9,412 nt of DNA from CAZLAP01 sp964557715 (GCA_964557715.1 CAZLAP010000022.1:1-9412), one strand, 5' to 3'; shown: positions 1-7,561, numbered from the stretch's first letter. Numbers and translations are program-made. The notes: generated by a model from the letters alone, not told the origin.

Positions 1-2023
1 CTATTATTTTTTCTTTTCCTTCAAATCTGATAATAATTTGTCCTGTTTCCGTTTTGGCAGTGGAAAAAGATTTTTCTTCGCCGTAGCCCCAGCCTCCCTC
101 GGTGCGCGCTTTGGCCCGGAAATAATAAGTTGTTCCTGTGTCCAAATTTTCTATTTTTCTTTGGAATTCGCCCAATGAAAATGTCCCGACTTCGGTCCAA
201 GAATAAGAATAAGCTCCGGAAGATATGTCCCATTCAAAGCCTCTTTCAAGCACGTCCATTTCATAGTTATCAGTAATTTCTCCGCGCAGAACAGCTGAAG
301 TCAGTTCAACGTCCGCGGCCTCTGCGGTTGTCACCACAGGAGAAGGAATAGACAGGGTTTCAAAACTAAGCCAAGCTCCATAGCTGGTTCCTGCAGAGTT
401 TGTGGCAAAAGCCCTGTACCAGTATGTTTTATTGGGAGAAAGTCCGGTAATATCCAGAGAGTAGGCTCCTGTTCCGAAACTGCCGCTTTCACTGACGCTC
501 CAAGTGTTAGTTTGGCTTAATCCGTACTTAAAGCCCCTGGTTGTGGCATTGCTCCCGCCTGTGGCTGTGATATTGCCATGGCCGGTTGCCTGCCTGGATT
601 CAATATCAGTTGCTGACTGGGTGGTAACAGTGGGTTTTTCGGTATAGACAATTATCAGTTTGGGCCGGACCGAGGCAGTTGTATATTCGCGGGAGTAAAA
701 TTTTGTGTATCTTTGCGTTGAATCTGATTCGCCTGCGTCTCTTATCAATATTTCAACCGGGAGGCTGTTGCTTTGCGCGTTTTCAACAATATTTTTAACG
801 TTCCAGTTCATCCAAGTAGCATAACCCGGCACGCTTGCGCTGGCGCCGGAAGGATTGGAAGTTGTATAATCGCCGCCAGCATTTGTCCAATAATAACCAG
901 ACTTATAAACAAGCCAGGTGGTTTGCGTTTCCAGCCAATCTGTCCTAATCAGCTTGTATGCCAAATAAGTTCTTCCTGCTGAATCTGAAATAGTATAGGC
1001 GTACAAAGACAGCGTTGCAGTATCAATAACAGCGCCGGCGGGCAATCCGGCAATGCTAAATTCTAAAATAGAACGAGCATTGGCATATCCTCCCCATTCA
1101 AAACTGTAATAGCTTTGTACTGTTAGCGTATTTTCTGAACCAAAAATTGTGGATTGGTCATTGCCACTGACTATATAAGTATCTTTTGCGCCGGGCTGCA
1201 CAGTTAGCGTTGGATCAATGGTAATCGGATATTGGTTTTCTTTTGCTTTAAACTCTTCAACAATTATTTTGTTGTTTTGGATTGTTTTGCTGTTGACTTC
1301 TACGGCAACAGGCTTATTATTTTTGTCAAACGCTTGAAAATCAACTGAAACTCCATTGCTGTTGTTTATGGCAAACATTGCTTTTTGCGGAGCAGAAGCG
1401 CTTTTAATTATCCGTTTGAATTTCACGTTGTTTTCAGAAGCTTCAACCACAAGGTCAACGCCTTCAACTATTTCTTCCCAGATTATTTTATTGCCCGAGA
1501 ACAAAGGTTCAACATTGCGGAAAGGAATTTCGCTTTCAAAAGGCGAGTTGTCAAGCATGGCCATTAATCTTATTGATGCCGTTTCCCCTGTTTTTTTATC
1601 TTTCATATTTATAGCTTTGCTTTCAACGTCAACAGCAAGCTCGTAAGGCGCTTTGCTGATTTTGCCGTTGGCAAACGTCAAATCTATATCTTTCCAGAGT
1701 TCGTTTGGGTCGGAATAATCATCTTTGTAATGCATTGTCCCGCCTACTTCAACAGCGTATTTATTGTCTCCCAAATAAAAAGTTTTGCTGTCTTCGGTTC
1801 TTTTTTCAACAACTTCGTCTTCCTCATGGTAATTGACAATGACGGGCGGATTTTCGGGTTGTGGCAATGGAGGTAAAATTTCTGAATCGTTTCGCTGGCG
1901 CAGAAAACCAAAAAACATTGCGCCGAAAAACAGGGCGAATAATGAAATTGTTATCAGCCGCTCAAAAGTTTTTTTTCTTCTCAACTTAGAATTTTTTTTT
2001 GTTTTTTTTGTTTTTTCAGCCAC
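1..2023 (-). CDS. Large membrane-anchored surface protein with DNRLRE and fibronectin type III-like domains (3' end beyond window)
   Basis: The frame is open from a GTG at 2021-2023 to the window edge, giving at least 674 codons; the C-terminus is missing. Seen: a very Lys-rich N-terminus (residues 2-20), one hydrophobic segment (about 23-41, ITISLFALFFGAMFFGF), a Pro-rich linker (50-60), then an extracellular-type region rich in Thr, Ser, Tyr, Trp and Asn. Residues about 275-456 (GAKDTYI... to RPKLIIVY) match the DNRLRE domain pattern of bacterial surface proteins. Two Fn3-like repeats follow at about 457-556 and 558-655, each with the LSPNKTYWYRAFATN or LDTGTTYYFRAKART type of strand and ending in a SFET/SFST motif. 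GTG is preferred because the upstream pilin stop lies in the same frame only four codons earlier; no Shine-Dalgarno is seen. The position 12 bp after a pilin suggests co-transcription with the pilus operon. Adhesion or cell-surface architecture is inference; no enzyme domain is visible. Confidence 0.85.
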   Translation of the reverse strand, partial: MAEKTKKTKKNSKLRRKKTFERLITISLFALFFGAMFFGFLRQRNDSEILPPLPQPENPPVIVNYHEEDEVVEKRTEDSKTFYLGDNKYAVEVGGTMHYKDDYSDPNELWKDIDLTFANGKISKAPYELAVDVESKAINMKDKKTGETASIRLMAMLDNSPFESEIPFRNVEPLFSGNKIIWEEIVEGVDLVVEASENNVKFKRIIKSASAPQKAMFAINNSNGVSVDFQAFDKNNKPVAVEVNSKTIQNNKIIVEEFKAKENQYPITIDPTLTVQPGAKDTYIVSGNDQSTIFGSENTLTVQSYYSFEWGGYANARSILEFSIAGLPAGAVIDTATLSLYAYTISDSAGRTYLAYKLIRTDWLETQTTWLVYKSGYYWTNAGGDYTTSNPSGASASVPGYATWMNWNVKNIVENAQSNSLPVEILIRDAGESDSTQRYTKFYSREYTTASVRPKLIIVYTEKPTVTTQSATDIESRQATGHGNITATGGSNATTRGFKYGLSQTNTWSVSESGSFGTGAYSLDITGLSPNKTYWYRAFATNSAGTSYGAWLSFETLSIPSPVVTTAEAADVELTSAVLRGEITDNYEMDVLERGFEWDISSGAYSYSWTEVGTFSLGEFQRKIENLDTGTTYYFRAKARTEGGWGYGEEKSFSTAKTETGQIIIRFEGKEKII
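1966..2016 (-). repeat. Homopolymer A tracts at the 5' end of the surface-protein gene
   Basis: On the coding strand the first codons contain A runs of 6, 8 and 9, each separated by a single C (plus-strand T runs at 2011-2016, 2002-2009 and 1992-2000). Another run of 8 lies just downstream near 1970. They encode the Lys-rich cytoplasmic tail. Such runs are prone to polymerase slippage; whether that matters here is unknown. Confidence 0.7.
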
Positions 2024-2035
2024 AAGCGTTTGATT

Positions 2036-2422
2036 TCAATCGTTAATAATAATAGGCTTGCCGGAAGATTTTTGGAAAATAATTTCTCCAATTCCTTCTG
2101 TTTGCATGCTGGAAGGCAAAACAAAAACTTCGTCGTACGCCGCATTTCTGTTTTGGTACGAATTTCCCTGGAACAAAACATAGCAACCTTCGCACTCTTT
2201 GTCTTCGGGCTCAAATTTTATGCCCCAGGCGCTGTCGTCTTTTTCGCTCATTGCCCAAGTTTGAATCGTCTTAAGATTATTTTCAAGACTGCTGACTTCT
2301 TTTTCCAGAATTTGGCTGTTGTAAAAATCCAAAGTTACTGGAATGACAAGAGCTGAAAGAATCAAAACAACAGCTATGATTATTGTCAGTTCAATAAGCG
2401 TAAAGCCGCGGTTTTTCAACAT
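2036..2422 (-). CDS. Type IV pilin-like protein (pseudopilin, GspH/FimT-like)
   Basis: 128 residues. The N-terminus MLKNRGFTLIEL is a textbook type IV prepilin signal: a short basic leader, a Gly at position 6 before the prepilin peptidase cleavage site, Phe at mature position 1 and Glu at mature position 5. A hydrophobic helix follows to about residue 30 (IIIAVVLILSALVIPV), which anchors the subunit and packs into the pilus core. The C-terminal part has the short beta-rich look of GspH/FimT minor pseudopilins, ending EIIFQKSSGKPIIIND. It starts with ATG 15 bp after pilC and ends with the only TGA stop among the complete genes here. The gene order pilB-pilC-pilin supports a pilus or competence-type filament. 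It is too small and generic to say whether it is the major or a minor subunit. Confidence 0.88.
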   Translation of the reverse strand: MLKNRGFTLIELTIIIAVVLILSALVIPVTLDFYNSQILEKEVSSLENNLKTIQTWAMSEKDDSAWGIKFEPEDKECEGCYVLFQGNSYQNRNAAYDEVFVLPSSMQTEGIGEIIFQKSSGKPIIIND

Positions 2423-2437
2423 TGAAGTTTAGCGATT

Positions 2438-3535
2438 TTAATAAAGGCCCGTTGTGACTTCGTAAACAGGCAAAATAATTGCGCTGGCTATAAAAACCAC
2501 AAAAATGCCGATAACTATAAGAAGCAAAGGCTCTATTATTGTCGGCAAGGTTTTGATTTTCCTGAAAATTTCCGAAGAAAAAAAGTCAGCCAAATAAGCG
2601 AAGGATTCGTCAAAAGTTCCTGTTTCTTCTCCCACCGAAACAACGCTGATAAAAACCGGCGCATAAAGACGGGGATATTCTTTTATTGCTTTTGAAAAAT
2701 TAGTCCCTTTTTCCACCTTTTCCCTGATTTTCAGAATTGAATCTCTGTAATAATAACTCGGTATGGAATCGCCGATAATTTTTAAAATCTGATTGGAAGG
2801 AATACCGCTGCGGAAAAGAGTTGAAGCAAGCTGGGCAATAACGGCAAGCTGATAGCTGCGGAAAAATGGCCCTACAATCGGCATTCTAATCATTAAAATT
2901 TCAACCATTTTTTTAATAAATTTAACCATAAGCAAAAGTTTGACAAAAATAACCAAAACAGCTAATCCAAGAGCAATAAGAATTCCATAGTCTTGCATAA
3001 GATTGGAAACATATAAAAGAGCTCTTGTTGTCGGAGGAAGAGTTACTTGCAGGCCGGTGAGAACGTTTACAATCTGAGGAAGAACAAAAATTGAAAGCCC
3101 TAAGCCGAGAATAACGGCAAAAGTTATTATAATTTTAGGATAGAGCGTTGCCGAGCCGATTTCCTTTTTTAAGATTATGCTTTTTTCCAGCCATTCTGAT
3201 AGAAATTGCAGGTTTTGCGTTAAGTTTCCTGTTTCTTCGCCAGCTTTGACAAAATTGACAAAAATCTGGTCAAAATTTATGTTTTCTTTAAAAACTCCAT
3301 AAAGAGGGCTTCCTGTTTCAACTTTTTTTTGAGCTTTATTGAGAAAATTTCTGTAAGGCCCCGGATTTGTTTGGTTGACAATGATTTTAAGGCCTTCATT
3401 AACAGGAATGCCGCTGTTAAGAAGCAGAATGAGATTTTTGGCAAGATCTAATTTTTCTTTATCTTTTATTTTCCCCAGCCCTATTGAGCGGGCCAAATTA
3501 GAGATAATGCTTTTTTTTGATTCTTGCAAAGCCAT
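2438..3535 (-). CDS. pilC: Type IV pilus / type II secretion inner-membrane platform protein PilC (GspF family)
   Basis: 365 residues, slightly shorter than the usual 400 or so because the N-terminal cytoplasmic tail is short. Two repeated T2SSF domains are visible: the first with a GIPVNEGLKII... FVKAGEETGNL signature (about 30-125), the second with SGIPSNQILKII... SVGEETGTFDESF (about 240-320). Hydrophobic segments at about 133-155, 183-207 and 335-358 give the expected three-helix inner-membrane topology. The family forms the platform that couples the PilB ATPase to pilin insertion and extraction. ATG lies 5 bp after the pilB stop, so the two are almost certainly co-transcribed and probably translationally coupled. 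No Shine-Dalgarno is seen. Confidence 0.93.
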   Translation of the reverse strand: MALQESKKSIISNLARSIGLGKIKDKEKLDLAKNLILLLNSGIPVNEGLKIIVNQTNPGPYRNFLNKAQKKVETGSPLYGVFKENINFDQIFVNFVKAGEETGNLTQNLQFLSEWLEKSIILKKEIGSATLYPKIIITFAVILGLGLSIFVLPQIVNVLTGLQVTLPPTTRALLYVSNLMQDYGILIALGLAVLVIFVKLLLMVKFIKKMVEILMIRMPIVGPFFRSYQLAVIAQLASTLFRSGIPSNQILKIIGDSIPSYYYRDSILKIREKVEKGTNFSKAIKEYPRLYAPVFISVVSVGEETGTFDESFAYLADFFSSEIFRKIKTLPTIIEPLLLIVIGIFVVFIASAIILPVYEVTTGLY

Positions 3536-3540
3536 ATTTT

Positions 3541-5241
3541 TTACGCTTTAACTGTTTTCATAACTTCTTCCAAAGTGGTAATTCCCATAATAACCTTAAC
3601 TATTCCGTCATGAAGCATTGAAGTCATTCCCTGCTCTACCGCCATTCTTCTTATTTCTTTTGAAGGCATTTTATCCACAACGAATTTTTGAATTTTCTCT
3701 TCTATTTCCATTACTTCAAAAATTCCGATTCTTCCGGCATAACCGCTTCCTTCGCAAATTTTACAGCCTGTTCCCTTTTTTATTTTAATTTCAGACAAAT
3801 CTTCTTTTTTAGAAACCTCTTTTATTATTTTTAAAACCTCCGGATCCCTTGATATCATTTCAATTTCGCTTGCAGTCAAAGAAACGCTAACAGAACAAAC
3901 AGGACATATTTTGCGAACCAATCTCTGGGCTATTATTACGTTCACCGCAGAAGCCACAAGATAAGGCTCTGCTCCCAGCTCTACCAGCCTTACCAAGGCT
4001 GTTGCCGCATCGTTAGCATGCAGAGTTGAAAGCACTAAATGGCCGGTCATAGCTGAATTAATCGCTATTTTCATGGTTTCATTGTCTCTTATTTCTCCTA
4101 CCAGAATAATATCAGGGTCTTGGCGGACAATAGCGCGCAGTCCGGAATCAAAAGTTATATTTTTACGCGGATTAACCTGCATTTGTTGTATTCCTTCAAT
4201 TTTATACTCAATCGGGTCTTCAATAGTCGTTATATTCACTTCCGGTTTGTTTAAAAGATGGAGCATGGCATACATAGTAGTGGTTTTTCCGGAGCCGGTA
4301 GGCCCAACCGCAAGTATCATACCCCAGGATCCTTTAGCAGCTTCTTCAGCTTTTTTTAGGTCATTGCCCAAGAAGCCTATTTCATTTAAGGTGAATTTTC
4401 TGCCTCTTTGCGCCAGCAGACGCATAGTTATATTTTCTCCTCCGGTTACCGGTATTATGGAAACGCGGATATCTATGCTTTCTCCTTTAATGGAATAGCT
4501 GAGTCTGCCGTCTTGAGGAGAAGAGTGCTCGTCTATTCTTAAACGGGACAGAATTTTTATCCGCAAAACAATTCTGCCGTGAAGTTCAATTGGGTATTCA
4601 GCTACCTTGTACAAAACTCCGTCTATTCTAAAACGAATTTGAGCAATCTCTTTTAGCGGAGTGAGGTGTATATCGGAAGCTTCGTTCAAATAAGCGTACT
4701 CTATAAATAAGTTGACTAAATTAACAATGCTTTCTTCCAGAAGAACCGGTTTTCTTTTTAAAGAATCAAGCAAGTTGTCAACTCCTTTTCTTAAATCTCC
4801 TTTGTAGCCTTTAAGGAGGGCGGATTCGAGGTTAAAAGGCGTAGCATAATAAACGTTTATTTTTTTTCCGGCTTTTTGCTCCAACTGCTTTATAAATTCG
4901 TAATTTTCCGGATTGGAGGTTGCCAGGTTTAATATTCCGTCTTTTGTCTCTTCAAAAATAATTGCTTGCTGAGAATGGGCTACCACTTCCGGAATATAAT
5001 ACAAAAGCTCTTTTTTAATGTTGCTAAGATAGGCTTTTTGTAAAGAGATAAAAGGATAGCCGATATTTTCTGAAATTAATTTTCCCAGAACTTCATCCTT
5101 GATTATTCCTTTTTGCACTAAAATAATTTCCACAGGAGTGTTTTTTGAATCGGCTTCTTTTTCAATTTTGTCAAATTCTTTTTCTTTTAGGTGTTTTTCC
5201 TTTATCAGGATCTCTTTTAATTTTTGAATAGATATAGACAT
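3541..5241 (-). CDS. pilB: Type IV pilus assembly ATPase PilB (GspE/PulE family)
   Basis: 566 residues, a usual length for PilB. An N-terminal MshEN/T2SSE_N-type domain covers about 1-150 (IEKEADSKNTPVEIILVQKGII... YPFISL). The ATPase core follows: Walker A GPTGSGKTT at 313-321, Asp box ITTIEDPIEY near 337-346, Walker B region DPDIILVGEIRD at 375-386, His box MTGHLVLSTLHAND. Two CxxC pairs (446-449 CPVC and 493-496 CKIC) form the tetracysteine zinc site typical of assembly ATPases and absent from PilT retraction ATPases, so this is an extension motor. It hydrolyses ATP in the cytoplasm beneath PilC to drive pilin polymerisation. It is first in the operon, with a good promoter 25-52 bp upstream. 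No pilT, pilM-Q or prepilin peptidase gene is in the window. Confidence 0.96.
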   Translation of the reverse strand: MSISIQKLKEILIKEKHLKEKEFDKIEKEADSKNTPVEIILVQKGIIKDEVLGKLISENIGYPFISLQKAYLSNIKKELLYYIPEVVAHSQQAIIFEETKDGILNLATSNPENYEFIKQLEQKAGKKINVYYATPFNLESALLKGYKGDLRKGVDNLLDSLKRKPVLLEESIVNLVNLFIEYAYLNEASDIHLTPLKEIAQIRFRIDGVLYKVAEYPIELHGRIVLRIKILSRLRIDEHSSPQDGRLSYSIKGESIDIRVSIIPVTGGENITMRLLAQRGRKFTLNEIGFLGNDLKKAEEAAKGSWGMILAVGPTGSGKTTTMYAMLHLLNKPEVNITTIEDPIEYKIEGIQQMQVNPRKNITFDSGLRAIVRQDPDIILVGEIRDNETMKIAINSAMTGHLVLSTLHANDAATALVRLVELGAEPYLVASAVNVIIAQRLVRKICPVCSVSVSLTASEIEMISRDPEVLKIIKEVSKKEDLSEIKIKKGTGCKICEGSGYAGRIGIFEVMEIEEKIQKFVVDKMPSKEIRRMAVEQGMTSMLHDGIVKVIMGITTLEEVMKTVKA

Positions 5242-5265
5242 AGTTTATTAACATTATTATCATTT

Positions 5266-5293
5266 ATTATAGCAAAATCAAAGAACAGGACAA
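5266..5293 (-). promoter_or_regulatory. Promoter of the pilB-pilC-pilin-surface protein operon
   Basis: On the minus strand a perfect TATAAT (5266-5271) is preceded by TGC, making an extended -10. A TTGTCC -35-like box lies at 5288-5293 after a 16-bp spacer. Transcription would start about 7 bp downstream of the -10, leaving a short leader of roughly 18 nt before the pilB ATG at 5241. Prediction from consensus only. Confidence 0.7.
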
Positions 5294-5328
5294 TGGCAAA
5301 ATAATTTCTGTTTTTATTCTGTAAAATA

Positions 5329-5355
5329 AAAAAACGCTTTTTCAGCGTTTTTTTT
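5329..5355. terminator. Bidirectional rho-independent terminator
   Basis: Stem AAAACGCT/AGCGTTTT with a five-base loop, flanked by seven A on the left and eight T on the right, so both strands show a stem followed by a U tract. It lies 10 bp past the stop of the DUF333 gene and ends that minus-strand operon before the pilB promoter. Confidence 0.85.
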
Positions 5356-5365
5356 AGCCAATAAT

Positions 5366-5626
5366 TTATTGGCATTCATTTCGGTACAGCTTCCACTCTT
5401 CGCAAACGCGTCCGTCAGGCAAACTGCACATTCCGATTTGACCTTCTTCGGTTTCAACAAATTCCACTGTGCCGCCAAGGCTTTCGCAATAAGCTGAAGC
5501 AGGATTGGCAACCTCTGTTTCAAATTGATTGCCGGTTTCAGTTTCTTGATAAATGCTTAAAAACAGCCAGGCCGCAATTCCAATTAAGAAAATAACAACA
5601 GCAGCGATAAAAATTATTTTACTCAT
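5366..5626 (-). CDS. Membrane-anchored DUF333 domain protein
   Basis: 86 residues. An N-terminal signal-anchor helix spans about 4-26. Residues 41-85 are a DUF333 domain, recognised by NPASAYCESLGG, then a Glu-rich turn, then MCSLPDGRVCEEWKLYRNEC. Four Cys (47, 67, 75, 85) could form two disulfides in an extracytoplasmic fold. The domain's function is not established; it is often annotated as putative hemolysin without evidence, and that label should not be relied on. Its ATG overlaps the stop of the upstream ferric-reductase-like gene by 8 bp (ATGAGTAA), which indicates translational coupling. A terminator follows directly. Confidence 0.88.
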   Translation of the reverse strand: MSKIIFIAAVVIFLIGIAAWLFLSIYQETETGNQFETEVANPASAYCESLGGTVEFVETEEGQIGMCSLPDGRVCEEWKLYRNECQ

Positions 5627-6239
5627 ATTCTTTCAGCCTTCTTCGGTAATTGCCAACCATTTTGACAAAAGCGAGCGATTGCAAAAGAATAACTGTGATT
5701 ATGGCTGTCAGATAGAACCAATGCAGCCAATCTTCCGGCCTGCCCGGCCTTAAAAAGGCATGGTTTATAGTGTGGGCGCCGACTAAATAAAAAATAACGT
5801 AAGCAAAACTCTGGAGCCAGCGCCAGCAGGAAATTCCCAAAAATCTGATTATTCTATTCAGGGAAGTTACGGCTAAGACAAGGGCCAAGAAAATGGCAAT
5901 AAAAGCTGTTAAGTCTGAAAGCCGCATATTGGCCAGATAACTAGAAATATCCCATTGTCTTCCGTAAAAAACAAACAATATGTGCAAAATGGAAATTATG
6001 GTAAACCAAATGCCCAATTCGCCTCTCCAGCTCCAAGGCAAATTCCAGGGCAAAGCTTCCATAGCCGGCTTCCAGAGCTTCATAATAGGCCCGATAATAA
6101 GCGTCAGAAAAAGAAGAATAAAGGCGGTTCCGGCAATGGCTCTGCCTAATTCTATTCCTGAAAAATGCAAAATGCCTATCAGAAAAACCGACATCAAAGC
6201 AACAGTCAGATGATAAGCAAACTTGTTGCGGATATCCAT
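5619..6239 (-). CDS. Ferric reductase-like transmembrane haem protein (MsrQ/YedZ type)
   Basis: 206 residues with six hydrophobic segments (about 11-29, 35-53, 75-91, 109-127, 143-158, 174-192), the topology and length of the ferric-reductase-like transmembrane domain and MsrQ. Supporting features are WRGELGIW before helix 3, LHILF (His86) in helix 3, WRWLQSFAYVIFYLVGAHTINHAF in helix 5 (His156, His160) and His173 at the start of helix 6. These His are candidates for the b-haem ligands of the family. Family members carry electrons across the membrane; MsrQ passes them to the periplasmic Met-sulfoxide reductase MsrP. No MsrP or flavin reductase gene lies nearby, so the partner is unknown. It follows the PsbP-like gene by 10 bp and overlaps the DUF333 gene. 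No Shine-Dalgarno is seen. Confidence 0.82.
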   Translation of the reverse strand: MDIRNKFAYHLTVALMSVFLIGILHFSGIELGRAIAGTAFILLFLTLIIGPIMKLWKPAMEALPWNLPWSWRGELGIWFTIISILHILFVFYGRQWDISSYLANMRLSDLTAFIAIFLALVLAVTSLNRIIRFLGISCWRWLQSFAYVIFYLVGAHTINHAFLRPGRPEDWLHWFYLTAIITVILLQSLAFVKMVGNYRRRLKEYE

Positions 6240-6249
6240 ATTTTATATT

Positions 6250-6849
6250 TTATTTGATTTTAAAGCTTGACGCTATTTTTTGGAACAATTCTTGGTATTG
6301 GTCCCAATTGCTTTTTACGGTGTTAAAGGAGATTATCCAAACATCGTTTCCTTTGCCTTTAATTAAAAAAGTTAAAACCTTAAAATCAATTTCTTTTTGA
6401 GTTATTTCCATTTCAATGGTATTAACATTCTGGCCGTTTAATTCAGTTGTTGTCTCTTTGGTAAAATCTATATTTTCAAAAATCTGGCTCAAGCTTTCTT
6501 TTATATAGTCAGCATAATCTTCTATTGTTTTGTTTTCAAGAGCATCGTAATTTATTGAATAGTAGCTTCTGAAATTGACTTTTTGGGCTGCAGGATCAGT
6601 AATTTCCTCATCGGCATAGATAACCATTGCCGGAATGTTAGGGAAGGCGTTTGATTCTAACCAGCCTTCGGGAACTAAAATGGAAAAATCATTTTTTTCA
6701 AGAACAGTTTCTTCGTTTTGCGAAGTTGAAATCGGATATTCTTCGTCTGTTGCAAGCTCTTTTTTATCGCTTTGCAAGAAATAAATTCCTAAGCCCGCGC
6801 CGATAATCGCCAAAACAAGAATAATAAATATTAATAAGTTTTTATTCAT
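6250..6849 (-). CDS. Membrane-anchored PsbP-like (Mog1/PsbP fold) protein
   Basis: 199 residues. An N-terminal signal-anchor helix (about 4-24) is followed by an acidic linker (28-50). The C-terminal domain (about 50-199) starts with NDFSILVPEGW and ends DVWIISFNTVKSNWDQYQELFQKIASSFKIK. This beginning and end pattern is that of PsbP-like/DcrB-like extracytoplasmic domains, which are common as small bacterial lipoprotein or anchored proteins of unknown role. There is no lipobox Cys, so anchoring is by the helix. It is first in a three-gene operon with the ferric-reductase-like and DUF333 genes and has its own promoter. Family assignment rests on pattern recognition only. Confidence 0.75.
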   Translation of the reverse strand: MNKNLLIFIILVLAIIGAGLGIYFLQSDKKELATDEEYPISTSQNEETVLEKNDFSILVPEGWLESNAFPNIPAMVIYADEEITDPAAQKVNFRSYYSINYDALENKTIEDYADYIKESLSQIFENIDFTKETTTELNGQNVNTIEMEITQKEIDFKVLTFLIKGKGNDVWIISFNTVKSNWDQYQELFQKIASSFKIK

Positions 6850-6899
6850 AATGATTATTCGTTAATTTGAATATTTTTTTGACCTTTTTCGTTTTTTTC

Positions 6900-6905
6900 A
6901 ATATA
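6900..6905 (-). promoter_or_regulatory. Candidate extended -10 promoter of the PsbP-like/ferric reductase/DUF333 operon
   Basis: Minus-strand TGGTATATT is an extended -10 (TG-N-TATATT, five of six to consensus), 50 bp upstream of the ATG at 6849. No convincing -35 is visible in the A/T-rich sequence upstream. The leader would be about 44 nt. Confidence 0.45.
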
Positions 6906-6937
6906 CCACAATTTTTATTTTTTTGAAAAATCTTGTT

Positions 6938-7258
6938 TTATCTTTTCTTGGCAATTTGCCTGTTTTTATATTTTTTTAAAAGCAGCTGGAGTTCGTCTTT
7001 CACTTCATTAATCGCCTTGTAAAGGCTTTCTTCTTTTGCTTCTGAGCGAATAATTTTGCCTGGTACTTGAATGTTTGCTTCAGCGTAGTAAATACCTCCC
7101 TTTTTATGATGTTTCGTTTCAAGCGCAACTTCAACAAAAGCCTTAACCGGCATATTGGCATTAGGCAAAAATTTATCCAAAGGCGCTATTTTTTCTTCAA
7201 TCGCTTTTTTGATTCCTGAGGTTAATTTCAAGTTTGTTGATTTTATATTAACCTTCAT
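6938..7258 (-). CDS. hpf: Ribosome hibernation promoting factor, short form (HPF/RaiA family)
   Basis: 106 residues, matching short HPF or YfiA rather than the roughly 180-residue long form, so it lacks the C-terminal dimerisation domain. Seen: MKVNIKSTNLKLTSGIKKAIEEKIAPLDKFLP (first strand and helix), VEVALETKHHKKGGIYYAEANIQVPG (middle strands) and a basic helix SLYKAINEVKDELQLLLKKYKNRQ. Family members bind the 30S decoding region and inactivate ribosomes in stress or stationary phase. A perfect TATAAT lies only 9 bp before its ATG, overlapping the 3' end of the DUF3175 gene. It therefore probably has its own leaderless or near-leaderless transcript in addition to read-through from yjbQ-DUF3175. 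Confidence 0.9.
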   Translation of the reverse strand: MKVNIKSTNLKLTSGIKKAIEEKIAPLDKFLPNANMPVKAFVEVALETKHHKKGGIYYAEANIQVPGKIIRSEAKEESLYKAINEVKDELQLLLKKYKNRQIAKKR

Positions 7259-7267
7259 TTTTTTATC

Positions 7268-7273
7268 ATTATA
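7268..7273 (-). promoter_or_regulatory. -10 box of hpf, placed 9 bp before the start codon
   Basis: Minus-strand TATAAT directly follows the TAG stop of the DUF3175 gene. With 9 bp to the ATG, transcription would begin at or one to two bases before the start codon. No clear -35 is seen. Confidence 0.55.
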
Positions 7274-7561
7274 CTATTTTTTATTTTTTTTGAACAATCT
7301 TCTTAATTCAATTTTTGCCTGCTCAAGCGTTTTTTTCTGTTTTGCCGGCAATCCCCTGCCCGCTCTATTGATGTAAAAATTAAGCATGGACATTGCCGAT
7401 TGAAAGGGTTTTGCTTTGCGCCGCAAGCTTGCTTTTGCGGATCGTTTTAATGATGCGGCAATCAGCTTTGGGTTTTTCCAGGTGAAAACGCCTTTTTCAA
7501 GGTCTAAGGCATTGCTTTTTTCAGTAACAATCTGCGACCATTTTTTTGCCTTATATTTCAT
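7274..7561 (-). CDS. DUF3175 family small basic protein
   Basis: 95 residues from the ATG at 7561; a TTG two codons upstream would give 97. The whole length fits the DUF3175 family. Its conserved core is seen as KWSQIVTEKSNALDLEKGVFTW, then PKLIAASLKRSAKASLRRKAKPFQSAMSMLNFYINRAGRGL, then a basic C-terminal helix. The protein is very Lys/Arg-rich with no membrane segment, so a cytoplasmic and possibly nucleic-acid-binding role can be guessed; the function is unknown. The start codon lies inside the last codons of yjbQ (11-bp overlap from the ATG), which implies translational coupling. It ends with TAG immediately followed by the hpf -10 box. Confidence 0.88.
   Translation of the reverse strand: MKYKAKKWSQIVTEKSNALDLEKGVFTWKNPKLIAASLKRSAKASLRRKAKPFQSAMSMLNFYINRAGRGLPAKQKKTLEQAKIELRRLFKKNKK

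Noticed and set aside
773..1646. Plus-strand frames opposite the surface-protein gene
   Set aside because: The minus-strand frame is open for the full 2 kb and encodes recognisable DNRLRE and Fn3-like domains, so the plus-strand frames are shadows.
4073..4498. 141-codon plus-strand frame opposite pilB
   Set aside because: It is the antisense of the conserved PilB ATPase core; no independent start signal or recognisable protein.
6906..6937. Terminator after hpf
   Set aside because: Only a weak A/T hairpin (TTTTTC/AAAAA) without a GC stem is present; too little to call.
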